A stretch of 64,000 bases of DNA from Chlamydiota bacterium (GCA_022614855.1 JAKEHU010000008.1:1-64000), one strand, 5' to 3'; counted from the stretch's first letter, positions 1-9,165 are shown. The notes: generated by a model not told the origin, from the letters alone. Made by a program: numbers and translations.

Positions 1-830
1 CAAAATAAAGTGGCCAGTCCTCCAATAAAATTAGGGGTCTTAAAAATGGAGAAATCCAAAAAAGGTTCTTCGACCCTCCGATCAATTACGATCATCAGTA
101 ACATCAGGGTAATTCCTAAAGCAATCAAAAGTAGAGTGGGGAGAGAAAACCAATCCCAGTATTTAGCTTGCATGAATGCAATGACAACTGCCGTAAGCCC
201 TAGGCCAAAAGCAATGAATCCAAAATAATCGAATCGAAGGGGTTTTTTTTCTACTTTTTCTTGTTTTGGAACAGAAAATTTAGCGAGAAGAAATCCTATG
301 GCTGCAATTGGCAGATTGATCCAAAAGACAAATCTCCAAGAGAGATATTGCGAAAGAAGTCCTCCAATGAATGGGCCAATCGAAAGAAAAATGGACCCAA
401 CGCTGACATAAATGCCCATTGCTTTTCCCCTTTGCTGCTGAGGAAAAGAAGAGATGATCATTGAAACAGTAGCTGGAATTAAAATTGCTCCGCCAATTCC
501 TTGAAAAAAACGGCTAGTTATGAACCAAAGAGAAAAATAGCTAAGCCCACAAAGAGCCGAAAAAAAAGCAAAAATCACGAGTCCAAAGAAAAACATTTTG
601 AGGTGGCCAAACATATCACCAAGACGACCTCCTACCAAAACAAAAACGGTAAGTGCCAAAGTATATGCATTGATGATCCATTGAAGTCCGAGCTCAGATA
701 TATCTAGTTCTCTTTGAATTGTCGGCAGTGCAACAGGAAGAACCGTGATATCGATAAAAATCATGGAAATGGTGCTTGTCATCGCAGCTAAAATCCACCA
801 TTTTCTGTTTCTTTCACTAAGCTTTGGCAT
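1..830 (-). CDS. MFS drug exporter, DHA2 (EmrB/QacA) type, partial
   Basis: The reading frame starts with ATG at 830 and runs off the left edge without a stop, giving about 276 residues. The protein begins MPKLSERNRKWW and continues as alternating hydrophobic helices. Seen: a DHA2-type first-helix motif (FIDITVLPVALP), the loop 2-3 MFS motif A (GGRLGDMFGH) and the motif-C region (SIGPFIGG). Members of this family are 14-helix proton antiporters that export drugs or other small amphiphiles through the inner membrane; the substrate cannot be read from the sequence. The start overlaps the end of asd by 14 bp, so the two genes are probably cotranscribed. The family is clear; the C-terminal half lies outside the window. 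Confidence 0.88.
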   Translation of the reverse strand, partial: MPKLSERNRKWWILAAMTSTISMIFIDITVLPVALPTIQRELDISELGLQWIINAYTLALTVFVLVGGRLGDMFGHLKMFFFGLVIFAFFSALCGLSYFSLWFITSRFFQGIGGAILIPATVSMIISSFPQQQRGKAMGIYVSVGSIFLSIGPFIGGLLSQYLSWRFVFWINLPIAAIGFLLAKFSVPKQEKVEKKPLRFDYFGFIAFGLGLTAVVIAFMQAKYWDWFSLPTLLLIALGITLMLLMIVIDRRVEEPFLDFSIFKTPNFIGGLATLF

Positions 831-1818
831 AGGTAATTTCCTCAGCAATTTGGACGACATTTAAGGCTGCTCCTTTCAAAAGTTGATCTCCAACTACCCA
901 CATTTCTAGGGTGTTTTTTTGAGAGAGATCTTTTCGAATTCTTCCACAAAAAATTGCATCCTCATGATTTGCATCGATTGGCATGGGAAACCGATTTTCT
1001 TCCCAATTTTCAAGGATTTTTATTCCCGGTGCATTTGAAAGTAGATGAATTGCATCCTGCTTTTCGATTTTTCCCTTAAATTCGATGTTCAGAGATATCG
1101 AGTGAGATCGGACGACAGGAACTCGAATACAGGTTGGAGCAATTTGTATCGAATCATCTGCGATGATTTTTTTTGTCTCCATGATGATTTTTATTTCCTC
1201 CTCGCAATACCCATCTTCGGAAATGGGGGAATCGTGGGGAAAGAGGTTGAATGCATAGGGAAAGGGCCAAATTTTTCTTTCAAATATCTTATTTTCCAAA
1301 ACCGCTTTTGTTTCTTCTTGAAGCTCTTCCATTGCTTTTAAGCCAGCACCACTCGCAGCTTGGTAAGTAGATAAAACAATTCGTTTGATTTGAAATTTTT
1401 GATGAAGAGGAAAAAGAGCCATTAACATGATCGTTGTCACACAGTTGGGAGAGGCAATGATGCGCGGTTTGTTTTGGAGAAGATGGCCATTGATTTCTGG
1501 AATGATTAAGGGAATATTTGGAGAAAGGCGGAAAGCTGAACTGGCATCGATGATTGTAGCTTTGGAAGCCAGAGCATTTGGAATATAGAGTAGAGAAACA
1601 GTTTTTCCTGCACAAAAAATGGCTAGATCTATGTTTTGGAAAGAATCTGTATGCAAAATTTCAATAGGAACCTCTTTTCCTTGAAAAGAGAGGGATTGTC
1701 CCAAGGAATGTGCAGAGGCAAAGCAAAAGAGATCATCTACTGGAAATCTTCTTTTTTCCAAGACTCGAAGAATTTCTCTTCCAACAGCGCCTGTAGCTCC
1801 AATAATCGCCAGATGCAT
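817..1818 (-). CDS. asd: Aspartate-semialdehyde dehydrogenase
   Basis: This 333-residue enzyme reduces aspartyl phosphate to aspartate semialdehyde with NADPH, the branch point to DAP/lysine, threonine and methionine. Seen: the N-terminal Rossmann loop GATGAVG at residues 7-13 and the catalytic-cysteine segment SPNCVTT with Cys126, followed by the conserved TYQAASGAG segment. Length is normal for the family. It overlaps the downstream MFS exporter gene by 14 bp. In chlamydiae asd supplies the DAP route that uses the DapL aminotransferase, which lies at the other end of this window. ATG start; upstream is the palindromic element at 1912-2076. Confidence 0.95.
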   Translation of the reverse strand: MHLAIIGATGAVGREILRVLEKRRFPVDDLFCFASAHSLGQSLSFQGKEVPIEILHTDSFQNIDLAIFCAGKTVSLLYIPNALASKATIIDASSAFRLSPNIPLIIPEINGHLLQNKPRIIASPNCVTTIMLMALFPLHQKFQIKRIVLSTYQAASGAGLKAMEELQEETKAVLENKIFERKIWPFPYAFNLFPHDSPISEDGYCEEEIKIIMETKKIIADDSIQIAPTCIRVPVVRSHSISLNIEFKGKIEKQDAIHLLSNAPGIKILENWEENRFPMPIDANHEDAIFCGRIRKDLSQKNTLEMWVVGDQLLKGAALNVVQIAEEITYAKA

Positions 1819-1911
1819 AATTTTTTGTTTTTAAAACGATTCCCTATAAAAAAAAGATTGAAAAGTATTGGGCTTCAATTTTTATTCTAGAAATTAGAGG
1901 GATTAAAGTAT

Positions 1912-2076
1912 ATGAACCCATCCCCTAATTTAGCTTTGTATCTTTTTGATCTTTTTGTCACACTTAAATTGCCTCTTCTTAGCCATGTGTTTTTCACATT
2001 GCCTTCGAAGAGGCAATTCAAATCTACACAAAAACCTCTAAAAATCTACAAAATCTTAATTAAGGGATAGGTTCAT
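1912..2076. repeat. Palindromic intergenic element, family A (uninterrupted copy)
   Basis: A 165-nt imperfect inverted repeat. The left end reads ATGAACCCATCCCCTAATT and the right end AATTAAGGGATAGGTTCAT, complementary with a few mismatches; the arms continue inward (TTGCCTCTTCTT against GAAGAGGCAA). The last two bases of the right arm are the first two bases of the hlyD start codon. The same sequence occurs at 5751-6087 with a 169-nt insertion at its centre, so this copy represents the empty site (CTTAG at 1978-1982). Such a long RNA hairpin just before a start codon could affect translation; that is inference. Confidence 0.85.
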
Positions 2077-3145
2077 GTTTAGAAAAATCGGACTTCCTGC
2101 TCTTGCCCTTTGTGGGCTTATTTTGGCTGTCGCCATGGTTTTTGTAGGGAGGAAAAAAATGCCAACCCCTCCAATTGAATTTCCTCCTCCTAAACCTCCT
2201 TTTAAACATTATGTTGCTGGTTCTGGAATCATCGAAGCAAGTTCGCAAAATATTGCCATTGGCAGTGTTTTAGCGGAAATTGTGGAAAAAGTATTTGTTT
2301 GTCCTGGAGATTATGTAAAAAAGGGAGATCCACTATTTCAACTGGATACAAGACAGTTTTTAGCCCGTGCAAAAACTGCCGAATCAGCAAAGGCAGTTGC
2401 TCTCGCAAATTTCAATCGCTTGATGCAACTTCCAAGGCCAGAAGATATTCCTCCTCTTGAAGCAAGATTGCAGCAAGCGCAAGTGAGACTGCGAGATGAA
2501 TATACACAATTTAATCTGTATGAAAATGTAGCTGATAAACGAGCGATCAGTTTCAACGATTACAATCAAAGGAAATATGCTGCCCGCTTTGCCAATTTTC
2601 AATTTGAAGAAGCAAAAGCAACGCTTGATCTTTTAAGGGCAGGTGCCTGGGTGGAAGATCTAAAAATTTCAGCTGCTCAGATTGAGGAAACCGATGCACA
2701 AATTGGCGTCATTCAAACTGAAATTGAGCGCGCAGTTGTAAGAGCTCCTTCGGATGGCCAGGTTTTGCAAGTAAATATTCGAGAAGGAGAATTTGCTTTT
2801 GGAGGAGCGGAAGATGCTCTTTTTAGAGATCCTCTTATTTTATTTGGAGCAGTGAATCCTGTTCATATGCGCATTGATGTTGATGAAGATGATGCGTGGA
2901 GGGTTTTTTCTGGTGCACAAGCAATAGCCTATGTGCGTGGAAACAGTTCGATTTGCATCCCTCTAGAATTTGTGCGAATAGATCCCTATATCATTCCAAA
3001 ACGATCATTGACGGGAGATGATTTGGAAAGAGTCGATACAAGGGTATTGCAGTTAATTTACCGCTTCCAAAAAAAGGATCTGCCTGTTTACCTTGGTCAA
3101 TTAATGGATATCTTTATTGAAGCCAAGCCATCCCGTGGGTTATAA
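2075..3145 (+). CDS. HlyD/DevB-family periplasmic adaptor of an efflux system
   Basis: 356 residues. There is an N-terminal membrane anchor (residues about 7-26, ALALCGLILAVAMVFVG), a proline-rich linker, then the biotinyl/lipoyl-like half motif (GDYVKKGDPLFQLDTR), a coiled-coil hairpin (about 105-220), and a beta-barrel after the returning half motif (APSDGQVLQVNIREGE). Such adaptors bridge an inner-membrane transporter to an outer-membrane channel. It is followed by an overlapping outer-membrane channel gene, a DevC-like permease and an ABC ATPase, matching the DevBCA plus TolC type of exporter. The ATG start touches the palindromic element upstream. Substrate unknown. Confidence 0.9.
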   Translation: MFRKIGLPALALCGLILAVAMVFVGRKKMPTPPIEFPPPKPPFKHYVAGSGIIEASSQNIAIGSVLAEIVEKVFVCPGDYVKKGDPLFQLDTRQFLARAKTAESAKAVALANFNRLMQLPRPEDIPPLEARLQQAQVRLRDEYTQFNLYENVADKRAISFNDYNQRKYAARFANFQFEEAKATLDLLRAGAWVEDLKISAAQIEETDAQIGVIQTEIERAVVRAPSDGQVLQVNIREGEFAFGGAEDALFRDPLILFGAVNPVHMRIDVDEDDAWRVFSGAQAIAYVRGNSSICIPLEFVRIDPYIIPKRSLTGDDLERVDTRVLQLIYRFQKKDLPVYLGQLMDIFIEAKPSRGL

Positions 3146-4559
3146 ACAGCTTTTTTTTCTTCTATTTCTTTCCAGTTGCATGGTTGGTCCAAATTACCAT
3201 GAGCCGGAAGTTTGTCTACCCAATCAATATGAAGAAATGAAAGAAGATGGCGAAGAGGTCAACCTTTCTTGCTGGTGGACGATTTTCGAGCTTCCTCATT
3301 TAAATGAGATGATTGAGGAGGGGCTTGCAAAGAATTTGGATCTCAATATTGCCTTAGAAAAAATCGAAGAACTGCGGGCAATCTACCGCGTAGAAGTATC
3401 GAAGTTATTCCCCCAGATTTCAGGAAATGCATTGGCAAGCCGCTTTAGAAGAAGTCCCAATATCTCTTCCAGTGCATTTGAAAGTATTACAACAGAAGCA
3501 GAATCTTTTCCTACCGTTTTTTCTGGTCCTCTGGTTCAAAATTTTTTTCAAGCAGGACTGGATGCAGTATGGGAACTCGATTTTTTTGGAAAAAATCGAA
3601 GAGCAAAACGAGCAGCTTTTCATGATATGGAAGCAAGTAGAGAAAATGCATGGGGAGTGCAAATCATTTTAGTGGCAGATATTGCAAAAACCTATTTTGA
3701 TGGTTGTGCATTTCAGGATCAAATTCTCATCGTGAAAGAGCAAATCGAGAGGCAAACTGCACTTCTCGATCTTGCGAAAAGTCGTTATGACGCTGGATTG
3801 ATTTCAGATATAGATGTAGCCGAGCTACAAGCGGATTTAGAAGAGCAGAAGTCAATATTGCCTCCTTTGGAAACAATTTTAAAACAGGCAATTTTTGAAT
3901 TGGCAATACTCCTTGGAAAACAGCCAGAGGCTTTTGAACAGCAGCTGATTTTAACGGCAATTGAACCGATTCCCTTGTCGAAATGGCCGACTTCTTTGCC
4001 ATCTGATTTATTGCGCAGAAGACCAGATATTCGAAAAGCAGAAAGAGAGCTGGCTGCTGCAACAGAGAGAATTGGTGTTGCTAAGGCAGAACTTTTTCCA
4101 ACTTTTTCTCTTCTTGCCAATTTTGGATTTCAAAGCAGTAAGGCAAAAACGCTCTTTGACTGGACAAGCAGGTTTTGGGAAATTGGCCCTTCAATGATCG
4201 TCTCACTTTTTGATGCAGGAAAGCTTCGTGCTCAAGTAAATGCACAAACTTCAAGGCAAAAACAGGCGCTTTTCTCGTATGAGCAGACCATTCTCAATTC
4301 TCTTAAAGAGGTAGAAGGAAGTTTTATTGCCTATTTTAAAGAGGAAAATCGATTTGCACAAATTGCGGAAAAGGTATCTTCTAATCAAAAAATTCGAGAA
4401 TATGCTTTTGATTTATATGTCAGTGGACTGACTAGTTTGTCGGAATTATTGATTGCGGAAAAAACCCTTTTTAATAGCAAAATCGAATTGACGATCAGTA
4501 AGCAAACCCTTGCAGCAAATCTCATTGCCCTATACAAAGCATTGGGAGGAGGGTGGTAA
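3117..4559 (+). CDS. Outer-membrane efflux channel lipoprotein (TolC/NodT type)
   Basis: 480 residues. A short signal sequence ends in the lipobox LSSC, followed by MVGPNYHEPEV, the N-terminal pattern of NodT/OprM-type channels. Later parts show the paired repeats typical of TolC-like proteins, including RRPDIRKAERELAAATERIGVAKAELFPTFSL. It would form the trimeric outer-membrane exit duct for the adaptor encoded just upstream. The start codon lies inside the hlyD reading frame (29-bp overlap), so translation is probably coupled. NodT proteins usually pair with RND or MFS pumps; here the neighbours suggest an ABC-type pump. Confidence 0.92.
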   Translation: MKPSHPVGYKQLFFLLFLSSCMVGPNYHEPEVCLPNQYEEMKEDGEEVNLSCWWTIFELPHLNEMIEEGLAKNLDLNIALEKIEELRAIYRVEVSKLFPQISGNALASRFRRSPNISSSAFESITTEAESFPTVFSGPLVQNFFQAGLDAVWELDFFGKNRRAKRAAFHDMEASRENAWGVQIILVADIAKTYFDGCAFQDQILIVKEQIERQTALLDLAKSRYDAGLISDIDVAELQADLEEQKSILPPLETILKQAIFELAILLGKQPEAFEQQLILTAIEPIPLSKWPTSLPSDLLRRRPDIRKAERELAAATERIGVAKAELFPTFSLLANFGFQSSKAKTLFDWTSRFWEIGPSMIVSLFDAGKLRAQVNAQTSRQKQALFSYEQTILNSLKEVEGSFIAYFKEENRFAQIAEKVSSNQKIREYAFDLYVSGLTSLSELLIAEKTLFNSKIELTISKQTLAANLIALYKALGGGW

Positions 4560-4590
4560 ACTCTCCTCACGCGTAAGATGAGTTGGTAGT

Positions 4591-5745
4591 ATGTTTATCG
4601 TAGCTTTAAAAATGCTCATGGGAGATCGGGCAAAATATATCGGGATTATTTTGGGTCTCACTTTTGCTTCTTTCATCATCATCCAGCAAGCATCTATCTT
4701 TATCGGTCTAATGGCTCGCACTTTTGGATTTATTAGTGATACTTCGCAAGCCAATATCTGGGTGATGAATCCACGTGTGCAATATATCGATGACGTGAAG
4801 CCGCTTGTAGACACAGAACTTTTTCGCGTCCGAGGCATTGAAGGAGTTTCTTGGGCAGTTCCTCTCTACAAAGGTTTGATCAAAGCGAGATTACGAGATG
4901 GAAATTTTCAAAATTGCGTTTTGATTGGAATCGATGACTCAACTTTGATTGGAGCTCCTCCTATTTTATTAGAAGGCAATATTCGCGATTTGCGCTTGAC
5001 AGATGGAATTATTGTCAATTCAGTAGGAGCAGAAGATAAATTGGCAATTGTCATTCCAGGATATGAAAAAAGACCACTTAGAGTTGGAGACACCATTGAA
5101 CTAAATGATAATAGAGCTGTTGTTGTTGGAATTTGTAAGATTTCTCGCACCTTTCAAGCACAACCTGTGATTTATACCACTTTTAACCGCGCTGTGCGCT
5201 TTGCTCCTGCAGAGCGAAAAGTTCTTTCTTTTATTTTGGTCCAATCTGCAAATGGAATAAACCCGGAAAAACTTTGCAAGAGAATTCGAGCATTGACAGG
5301 TCTTGCGGCTTATACAAGAAGTCAATTTGCAACTTTAACAGTGAATTATTTCTTAAGATATACAGGAATTCCCGTAAATTTTGGAGTTGCCATTATCCTT
5401 GGGTTTATAATCGGAATTGCCATTGCAGGCCAAACTTTTTATAACTTTACCTTAGATAATTTGCGTTATTTTGGAACATTTAAGGCGATGGGAGCTAATA
5501 ATACACTGCTGACAAAAATGGTCTTGCTTCAGTCTTTTATTGTGGGAACAATTGGGTGGGGAATTGGAATTGGAGCAGCTTCTATCTTTGGCATTGTTTC
5601 CAAAGGAACAGAACTTTCTTTTCTTCTTCCATGGCAGCTCGTCCTAGGGAGTTATATTGGAATCCTTCTCATCTGTCTTTTTGCAGCAACACTTAGCATT
5701 CGAAGAGTAAAAAAATTAGAACCAGCAATCGTATTTAAAATATAA
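4591..5745 (+). CDS. DevC/FtsX-like ABC transporter permease
   Basis: 384 residues. An N-terminal transmembrane helix (residues about 16-38), a large periplasmic domain (about 50-260), and three C-terminal helices of the FtsX domain (about 265-290, 310-340, 350-372) give the MacB/DevC topology. Known DevC proteins work with a HlyD adaptor and a small ATPase to export glycolipids or other lipophilic molecules. It sits between the outer-membrane channel gene and the ATPase gene, although a 337-nt palindromic element separates it from the ATPase. Substrate cannot be inferred. Confidence 0.87.
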   Translation: MFIVALKMLMGDRAKYIGIILGLTFASFIIIQQASIFIGLMARTFGFISDTSQANIWVMNPRVQYIDDVKPLVDTELFRVRGIEGVSWAVPLYKGLIKARLRDGNFQNCVLIGIDDSTLIGAPPILLEGNIRDLRLTDGIIVNSVGAEDKLAIVIPGYEKRPLRVGDTIELNDNRAVVVGICKISRTFQAQPVIYTTFNRAVRFAPAERKVLSFILVQSANGINPEKLCKRIRALTGLAAYTRSQFATLTVNYFLRYTGIPVNFGVAIILGFIIGIAIAGQTFYNFTLDNLRYFGTFKAMGANNTLLTKMVLLQSFIVGTIGWGIGIGAASIFGIVSKGTELSFLLPWQLVLGSYIGILLICLFAATLSIRRVKKLEPAIVFKI

Positions 5746-5750
5746 AATAA

Positions 5751-6087
5751 TGAACCTATCCTTTAATCCAGCTTCGTATCTTTTTGATCTTTTTATCAAC
5801 TTTAGATTGCTTCTTCTTAGAGACTGTTGTCGAATTAAGGCTTCGTCGCTTTTCGGGATTATTTTGGCCGACTTTCGATTCAAATTGCAGGGGTCATATA
5901 CGCAGTTGATATTACCCCTGCAATTTGAAGTTGAAAAGCGGCTCGAAAGAACCCAAAAAATCGACAGAAGCTTAATTCGACAACAGTCTCCTAGCCATGT
6001 GTTTTTCACATTGTCTTCGAAGAAGCAATCTAAATTTGTACAAAAATCTCTAAAAATCCACACAATCTTAATTAAAGAATAGGTTCA
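5751..6087. repeat. Palindromic intergenic element, family A (interrupted copy)
   Basis: Homologous to 1912-2076 and in the same orientation. Outer ends are TGAACCTATCC and GAATAGGTTCA, and the arms match the other copy (TCGTATCTTTTTGATCTTTT and AGCCATGTGTTTTTCACATT). At the centre it carries a second 169-nt inverted-repeat element (5821-5989) that is absent from the 1912 copy. The right end abuts the start codon of the downstream ATPase gene. It splits what is probably one transporter operon. Confidence 0.88.
5821..5989. mobile_element. Nested MITE-like element with 19-bp terminal inverted repeats
   Basis: A 169-nt element starting AGACTGTTGTCGAATTAAG and ending with its exact 19-bp reverse complement. 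The interior is also self-complementary (CAAATTGCAGGGG against CCCCTGCAATTTG). Flanks are CTTAG (5816-5820) and CCTAG (5990-5994), fitting a 5-bp target duplication with one change; the uninterrupted relative has a single CTTAG at 1978-1982. No coding capacity, so it is probably non-autonomous. A truncated copy lies at about 42285-42402. Confidence 0.8.
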
Positions 6088-6792
6088 ATGGAAAAACAAG
6101 AGATTGCCATTTCCTGTCGAGGAATTAAAAAAACTTATGGCACCGGAGAAACCGGTGTAATTGCACTGCGAGGAGTCGACTTTGATGTGATGAAAGGGGA
6201 ACTCCTCATGATTGTAGGTCCTTCGGGATCTGGGAAAACAACGCTGATTTCCATCATCGCAGGAATTTTAGATCAAGATGAGGGTGAATGCATTGTCTTT
6301 GGTGAAAATTTACGGAAGATGTCCAATGGAAATCGAACAAATTTTCGAGGAAAAAATATCGGTTTTGTCTTTCAATCATTTAACCTCATCCCAATGCTCA
6401 CTTCTACTGAGAATGTCTCAATTCCTCTACTTTTAAATGGGCTTCTTATGAATGAGGCTTTGGAAAAAGCAAGAGAGCTTTTAAGACAACTTGGTTTAGG
6501 GGATAAGATAAATGAACGTCCTTCTGAATTGTCCAGTGGTCAGCAACAGAGAGTAGCCATTGCAAGAGCCTCCATTCACGGTCCTCTCCTCATTGTTTGT
6601 GATGAACCGACAAGTGCGCTTGACCATGAGACAGGCATCAAAGTTCTCGAACTTTTAAAGCAGCAGGTTATTGACAAAAATCGCTGCCTGATTGTTGTTA
6701 CTCATGATGCGCGCATTTTTTCCTTTGCAGATCGAATCATCAAGCTCGATGATGGTAGAATTGCCAGTAATCAAGTAAATAACAAAATTTAA
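6088..6792 (+). CDS. ABC transporter ATP-binding protein (DevA/LolD/MacB-like)
   Basis: 234 residues with every ATPase motif: Walker A GPSGSGKTT (about residues 44-52), Q-loop within FVFQSFNLIP, signature LSSGQQQRVAIARA, Walker B LLIVCDEPTSALD and the switch His in VVTHDAR. It belongs to the small ATPases that pair with FtsX-type permeases. It most likely energises the DevC-like permease encoded upstream, from which it is separated only by the palindromic element at 5751-6087. ATG start immediately follows the element. Confidence 0.92.
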   Translation: MEKQEIAISCRGIKKTYGTGETGVIALRGVDFDVMKGELLMIVGPSGSGKTTLISIIAGILDQDEGECIVFGENLRKMSNGNRTNFRGKNIGFVFQSFNLIPMLTSTENVSIPLLLNGLLMNEALEKARELLRQLGLGDKINERPSELSSGQQQRVAIARASIHGPLLIVCDEPTSALDHETGIKVLELLKQQVIDKNRCLIVVTHDARIFSFADRIIKLDDGRIASNQVNNKI

Positions 6793-6902
6793 ACTAAATT
6801 TGATTTATAATTGAAAAATATAATTAAATTTATTAATTTAATAATTAAAGAGATGAATTTATTGAATTATAGTTTCATCTCTAAGAAAATCAAGAGGTTA
6901 TT

Positions 6903-7010
6903 ATGAAAAGAACTAAAGCATTTAGAAAGAGAAAAATGATCGTTGCTCGAAAAATTCACAGATTGTCAATGGATCTCAGAAGACTATCCAATAGAATTAA
7001 ACACTTATAA
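6903..7010 (+). CDS. Very small basic protein, unknown function
   Basis: A 35-residue ORF, beginning MKRTKAFRKRKM and ending RRLSNRIKHL, with 14 Lys/Arg residues and one acidic residue. An AGAGG ribosome-binding site lies 5-9 nt before the ATG. It follows an AT-rich gap of about 110 nt after the ABC ATPase and ends 1 nt before the convergent P-type ATPase stop. The composition suggests nucleic-acid or ribosome binding, but no family is recognised. Confidence 0.5.
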   Translation: MKRTKAFRKRKMIVARKIHRLSMDLRRLSNRIKHL

Positions 7011-7011
7011 T

Positions 7012-9159
7012 TCAAGTTTTTAAAAGACGCAGGCCATTAAAAATAACAAGTAGCGATGCGCCTGTGTCTGCTCCAATTGCCATCCATAAATTGGTCAGTC
7101 CAAAGATGGAGAGAAGGAGAATTATCCCTTTCAATCCTAGGGAAAAAGAGATATTTTGTTGAATGATTTTGAGGGCTTTTCTCGATTTGCGGATCAAAAT
7201 GGGAATTTGAGAAAGCTCATCAGACATGAGAACAATATCGGCCGTCTCAAAGGCCAGATCTGTTCCTGTTTCTCCCATGGCAATTCCTATATTTGCAGCT
7301 GCCATTGCAGGTGCATCGTTGATTCCATCTCCAACCATGCAGACAATCTGATCTTGTCTCATTAGTTCTTCGATGATCTGAATTTTGTCTTCTGGGAAAA
7401 GTTCTGCCCGCACATCTTCGATCATCACCTCTTGTGCTAGGGCTTTTGCAGTCGGTTCATTGTCCCCTGTGATCAAGATGATTTTTTTTATTCCCAATTC
7501 TCTAATCGCTAAAATTGTCTCTCTTGCAAATTTCTTTGGTTCATCTGCCACGCTAATCAACCCGAGAACTTGCTCTTCATTTCCAATAGCAATAATCGAA
7601 TGACCTGCATCCTCTAGCTGTAAAGCAGTTTGGTGAATTTCCTCTGTTTCTTGTCCTTTTTCATGCATGAGACGATGGCTGCCAATCCAGTAAGATTTCT
7701 TTCCAATTTCAGCTTCAGCGCCAAGACCTTTAATAATTTTAAAATTTTTTGCCAATTTTGTTTCGATCTTCTTTTCTTTTGCCGCCTTTAAAATCGCTCT
7801 AGCTAGAGGATGTTCACTCAGTTTTTCTAGTGTTGCTGCAATTTCTAGAAGCTCTAAATCCGAATATCCTTGTAAAGGGATGATTTTCTGTACTTGGGGC
7901 TTTCCCTTTGTAAGAGTTCCTGTTTTATCAAAAGCAATTGCTTTTGCTTTTCCCATGAGCTCCAAATATAGTCCCGATTTGACAAGGATTCCCTGCCTTG
8001 CAGAAGAGGTCAACGCAGAGACAATCGTTACAGGAGTTGAGATGACAAGAGCACAAGGACAAGCTATGACGAGAAGAACAAGACCGCGATAGATCGATTC
8101 ATTCCAGGGAAACTGAAAAAATAGAGCAGGGATAGTAGCGATCATAATGGCAAATGCAATCATGATAGGGGTATAAAAATGGGCAAATTTTTCTACCCAC
8201 TCTTCACTTTTCGCTCGCCTTGCTCTTGCTGATTCAACAGTTTTTATGATTTGTGCTAAAATGGTTTCATTCTTGCTTTTGTTTACGATACATTCTAAGG
8301 CTCCTTCTTCATTGATACTTCCTGCATAGACATGATCTCCTGGATTTTTGCTAATCGGCATGGATTCTCCCGTGATAGACGCCTGATTGACGGAAGAAAT
8401 TCCCTTTTCAACAATGGCATCCAAAGGGATGCGTTCTCCAGGGCGAATCAAGATTTTTTCTCCTTCTCGGACCTCTTCTATCTTTTTTTCAACAAGTTCT
8501 GTTTCATTTACAATAATTCTGGCAAATTGTGGAGAGAGGTCTAAAAGAGAAGAAATGGCCTTTTTCGCTCTTTCCACACTCCAGCTTTGTAAAAAAAGAG
8601 CGAGAGAAAATAAAAAAGCAACGGATGCAGCTTCAAACCATTGATCGATAAACATTGCTCCAACAATCGCAATTAGCATGAGAAGATTCATATCTGCCTG
8701 CATTCTTTTCAATGCTTTAAATGCTTTTGGCGCAACATAAATCGTCCCAAATGCAATCGCAAGGAGATAAAACAATTTTGCAAAAAGTGGAGTAGGAAAT
8801 GGTTTTTCTCCTATTCCGAAAATGTCTGCTAAATGCTCTGTCAACTTATAATGAAAAAAAAGCCCTATGAATAAAGAAATCCCGCTAAAAAATAGAGCGA
8901 ATAATGGCCCTTTTTTTCTTGTATCGATTTTCACCTTTTTCCTCTCTTGCCAAAGAGAGGCGGTCATTCCAGTAGAATGGATGAGCGTGAAAATTTTTTC
9001 AGAATCAATGATTTTTGGATCATAAGTTACGCTCATTTTTCCATCGAGAATATCAAATTTAATGTCTAAAATCCCGGAATGGGGGGAGAGAGTTTTTTTT
9101 AAAATAGCTGCTTCTTCAGCGCAATCTAATTCTTGAATTTTGTAGCTGATTTGAGCCAT
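7012..9159 (-). CDS. Heavy-metal-transporting P1B-type ATPase (Zn/Cd/Pb type)
   Basis: About 715 residues from the ATG at 9159; a TTG five codons upstream lies in a palindromic element and is less likely. Seen: a degenerate N-terminal HMA domain (ELDCAEEA without CxxC, as in CadA/ZntA relatives), TGES at about 263-266, the CPC transmembrane metal motif in VIACPCALVIST (367-369), the phosphorylation motif DKTGT (411-415), the SEHPLA motif diagnostic for P1B pumps, and GDGINDAPA. It would export soft divalent metals across the inner membrane. A very similar palindromic element to that at its 5' end lies before lpxK. Confidence 0.94.
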   Translation of the reverse strand: MAQISYKIQELDCAEEAAILKKTLSPHSGILDIKFDILDGKMSVTYDPKIIDSEKIFTLIHSTGMTASLWQERKKVKIDTRKKGPLFALFFSGISLFIGLFFHYKLTEHLADIFGIGEKPFPTPLFAKLFYLLAIAFGTIYVAPKAFKALKRMQADMNLLMLIAIVGAMFIDQWFEAASVAFLFSLALFLQSWSVERAKKAISSLLDLSPQFARIIVNETELVEKKIEEVREGEKILIRPGERIPLDAIVEKGISSVNQASITGESMPISKNPGDHVYAGSINEEGALECIVNKSKNETILAQIIKTVESARARRAKSEEWVEKFAHFYTPIMIAFAIMIATIPALFFQFPWNESIYRGLVLLVIACPCALVISTPVTIVSALTSSARQGILVKSGLYLELMGKAKAIAFDKTGTLTKGKPQVQKIIPLQGYSDLELLEIAATLEKLSEHPLARAILKAAKEKKIETKLAKNFKIIKGLGAEAEIGKKSYWIGSHRLMHEKGQETEEIHQTALQLEDAGHSIIAIGNEEQVLGLISVADEPKKFARETILAIRELGIKKIILITGDNEPTAKALAQEVMIEDVRAELFPEDKIQIIEELMRQDQIVCMVGDGINDAPAMAAANIGIAMGETGTDLAFETADIVLMSDELSQIPILIRKSRKALKIIQQNISFSLGLKGIILLLSIFGLTNLWMAIGADTGASLLVIFNGLRLLKT

Positions 9160-9165
9160 AACACT

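Noticed and set aside
5750-6082. A 110-codon frame inside the family A element
   Set aside because: It is a by-product of the palindrome; the complementary strand has an equally long frame.
8332-8644. Open frames antisense to the metal ATPase
   Set aside because: They mirror the conserved ATPase frame on the opposite strand and have no ribosome-binding sites.
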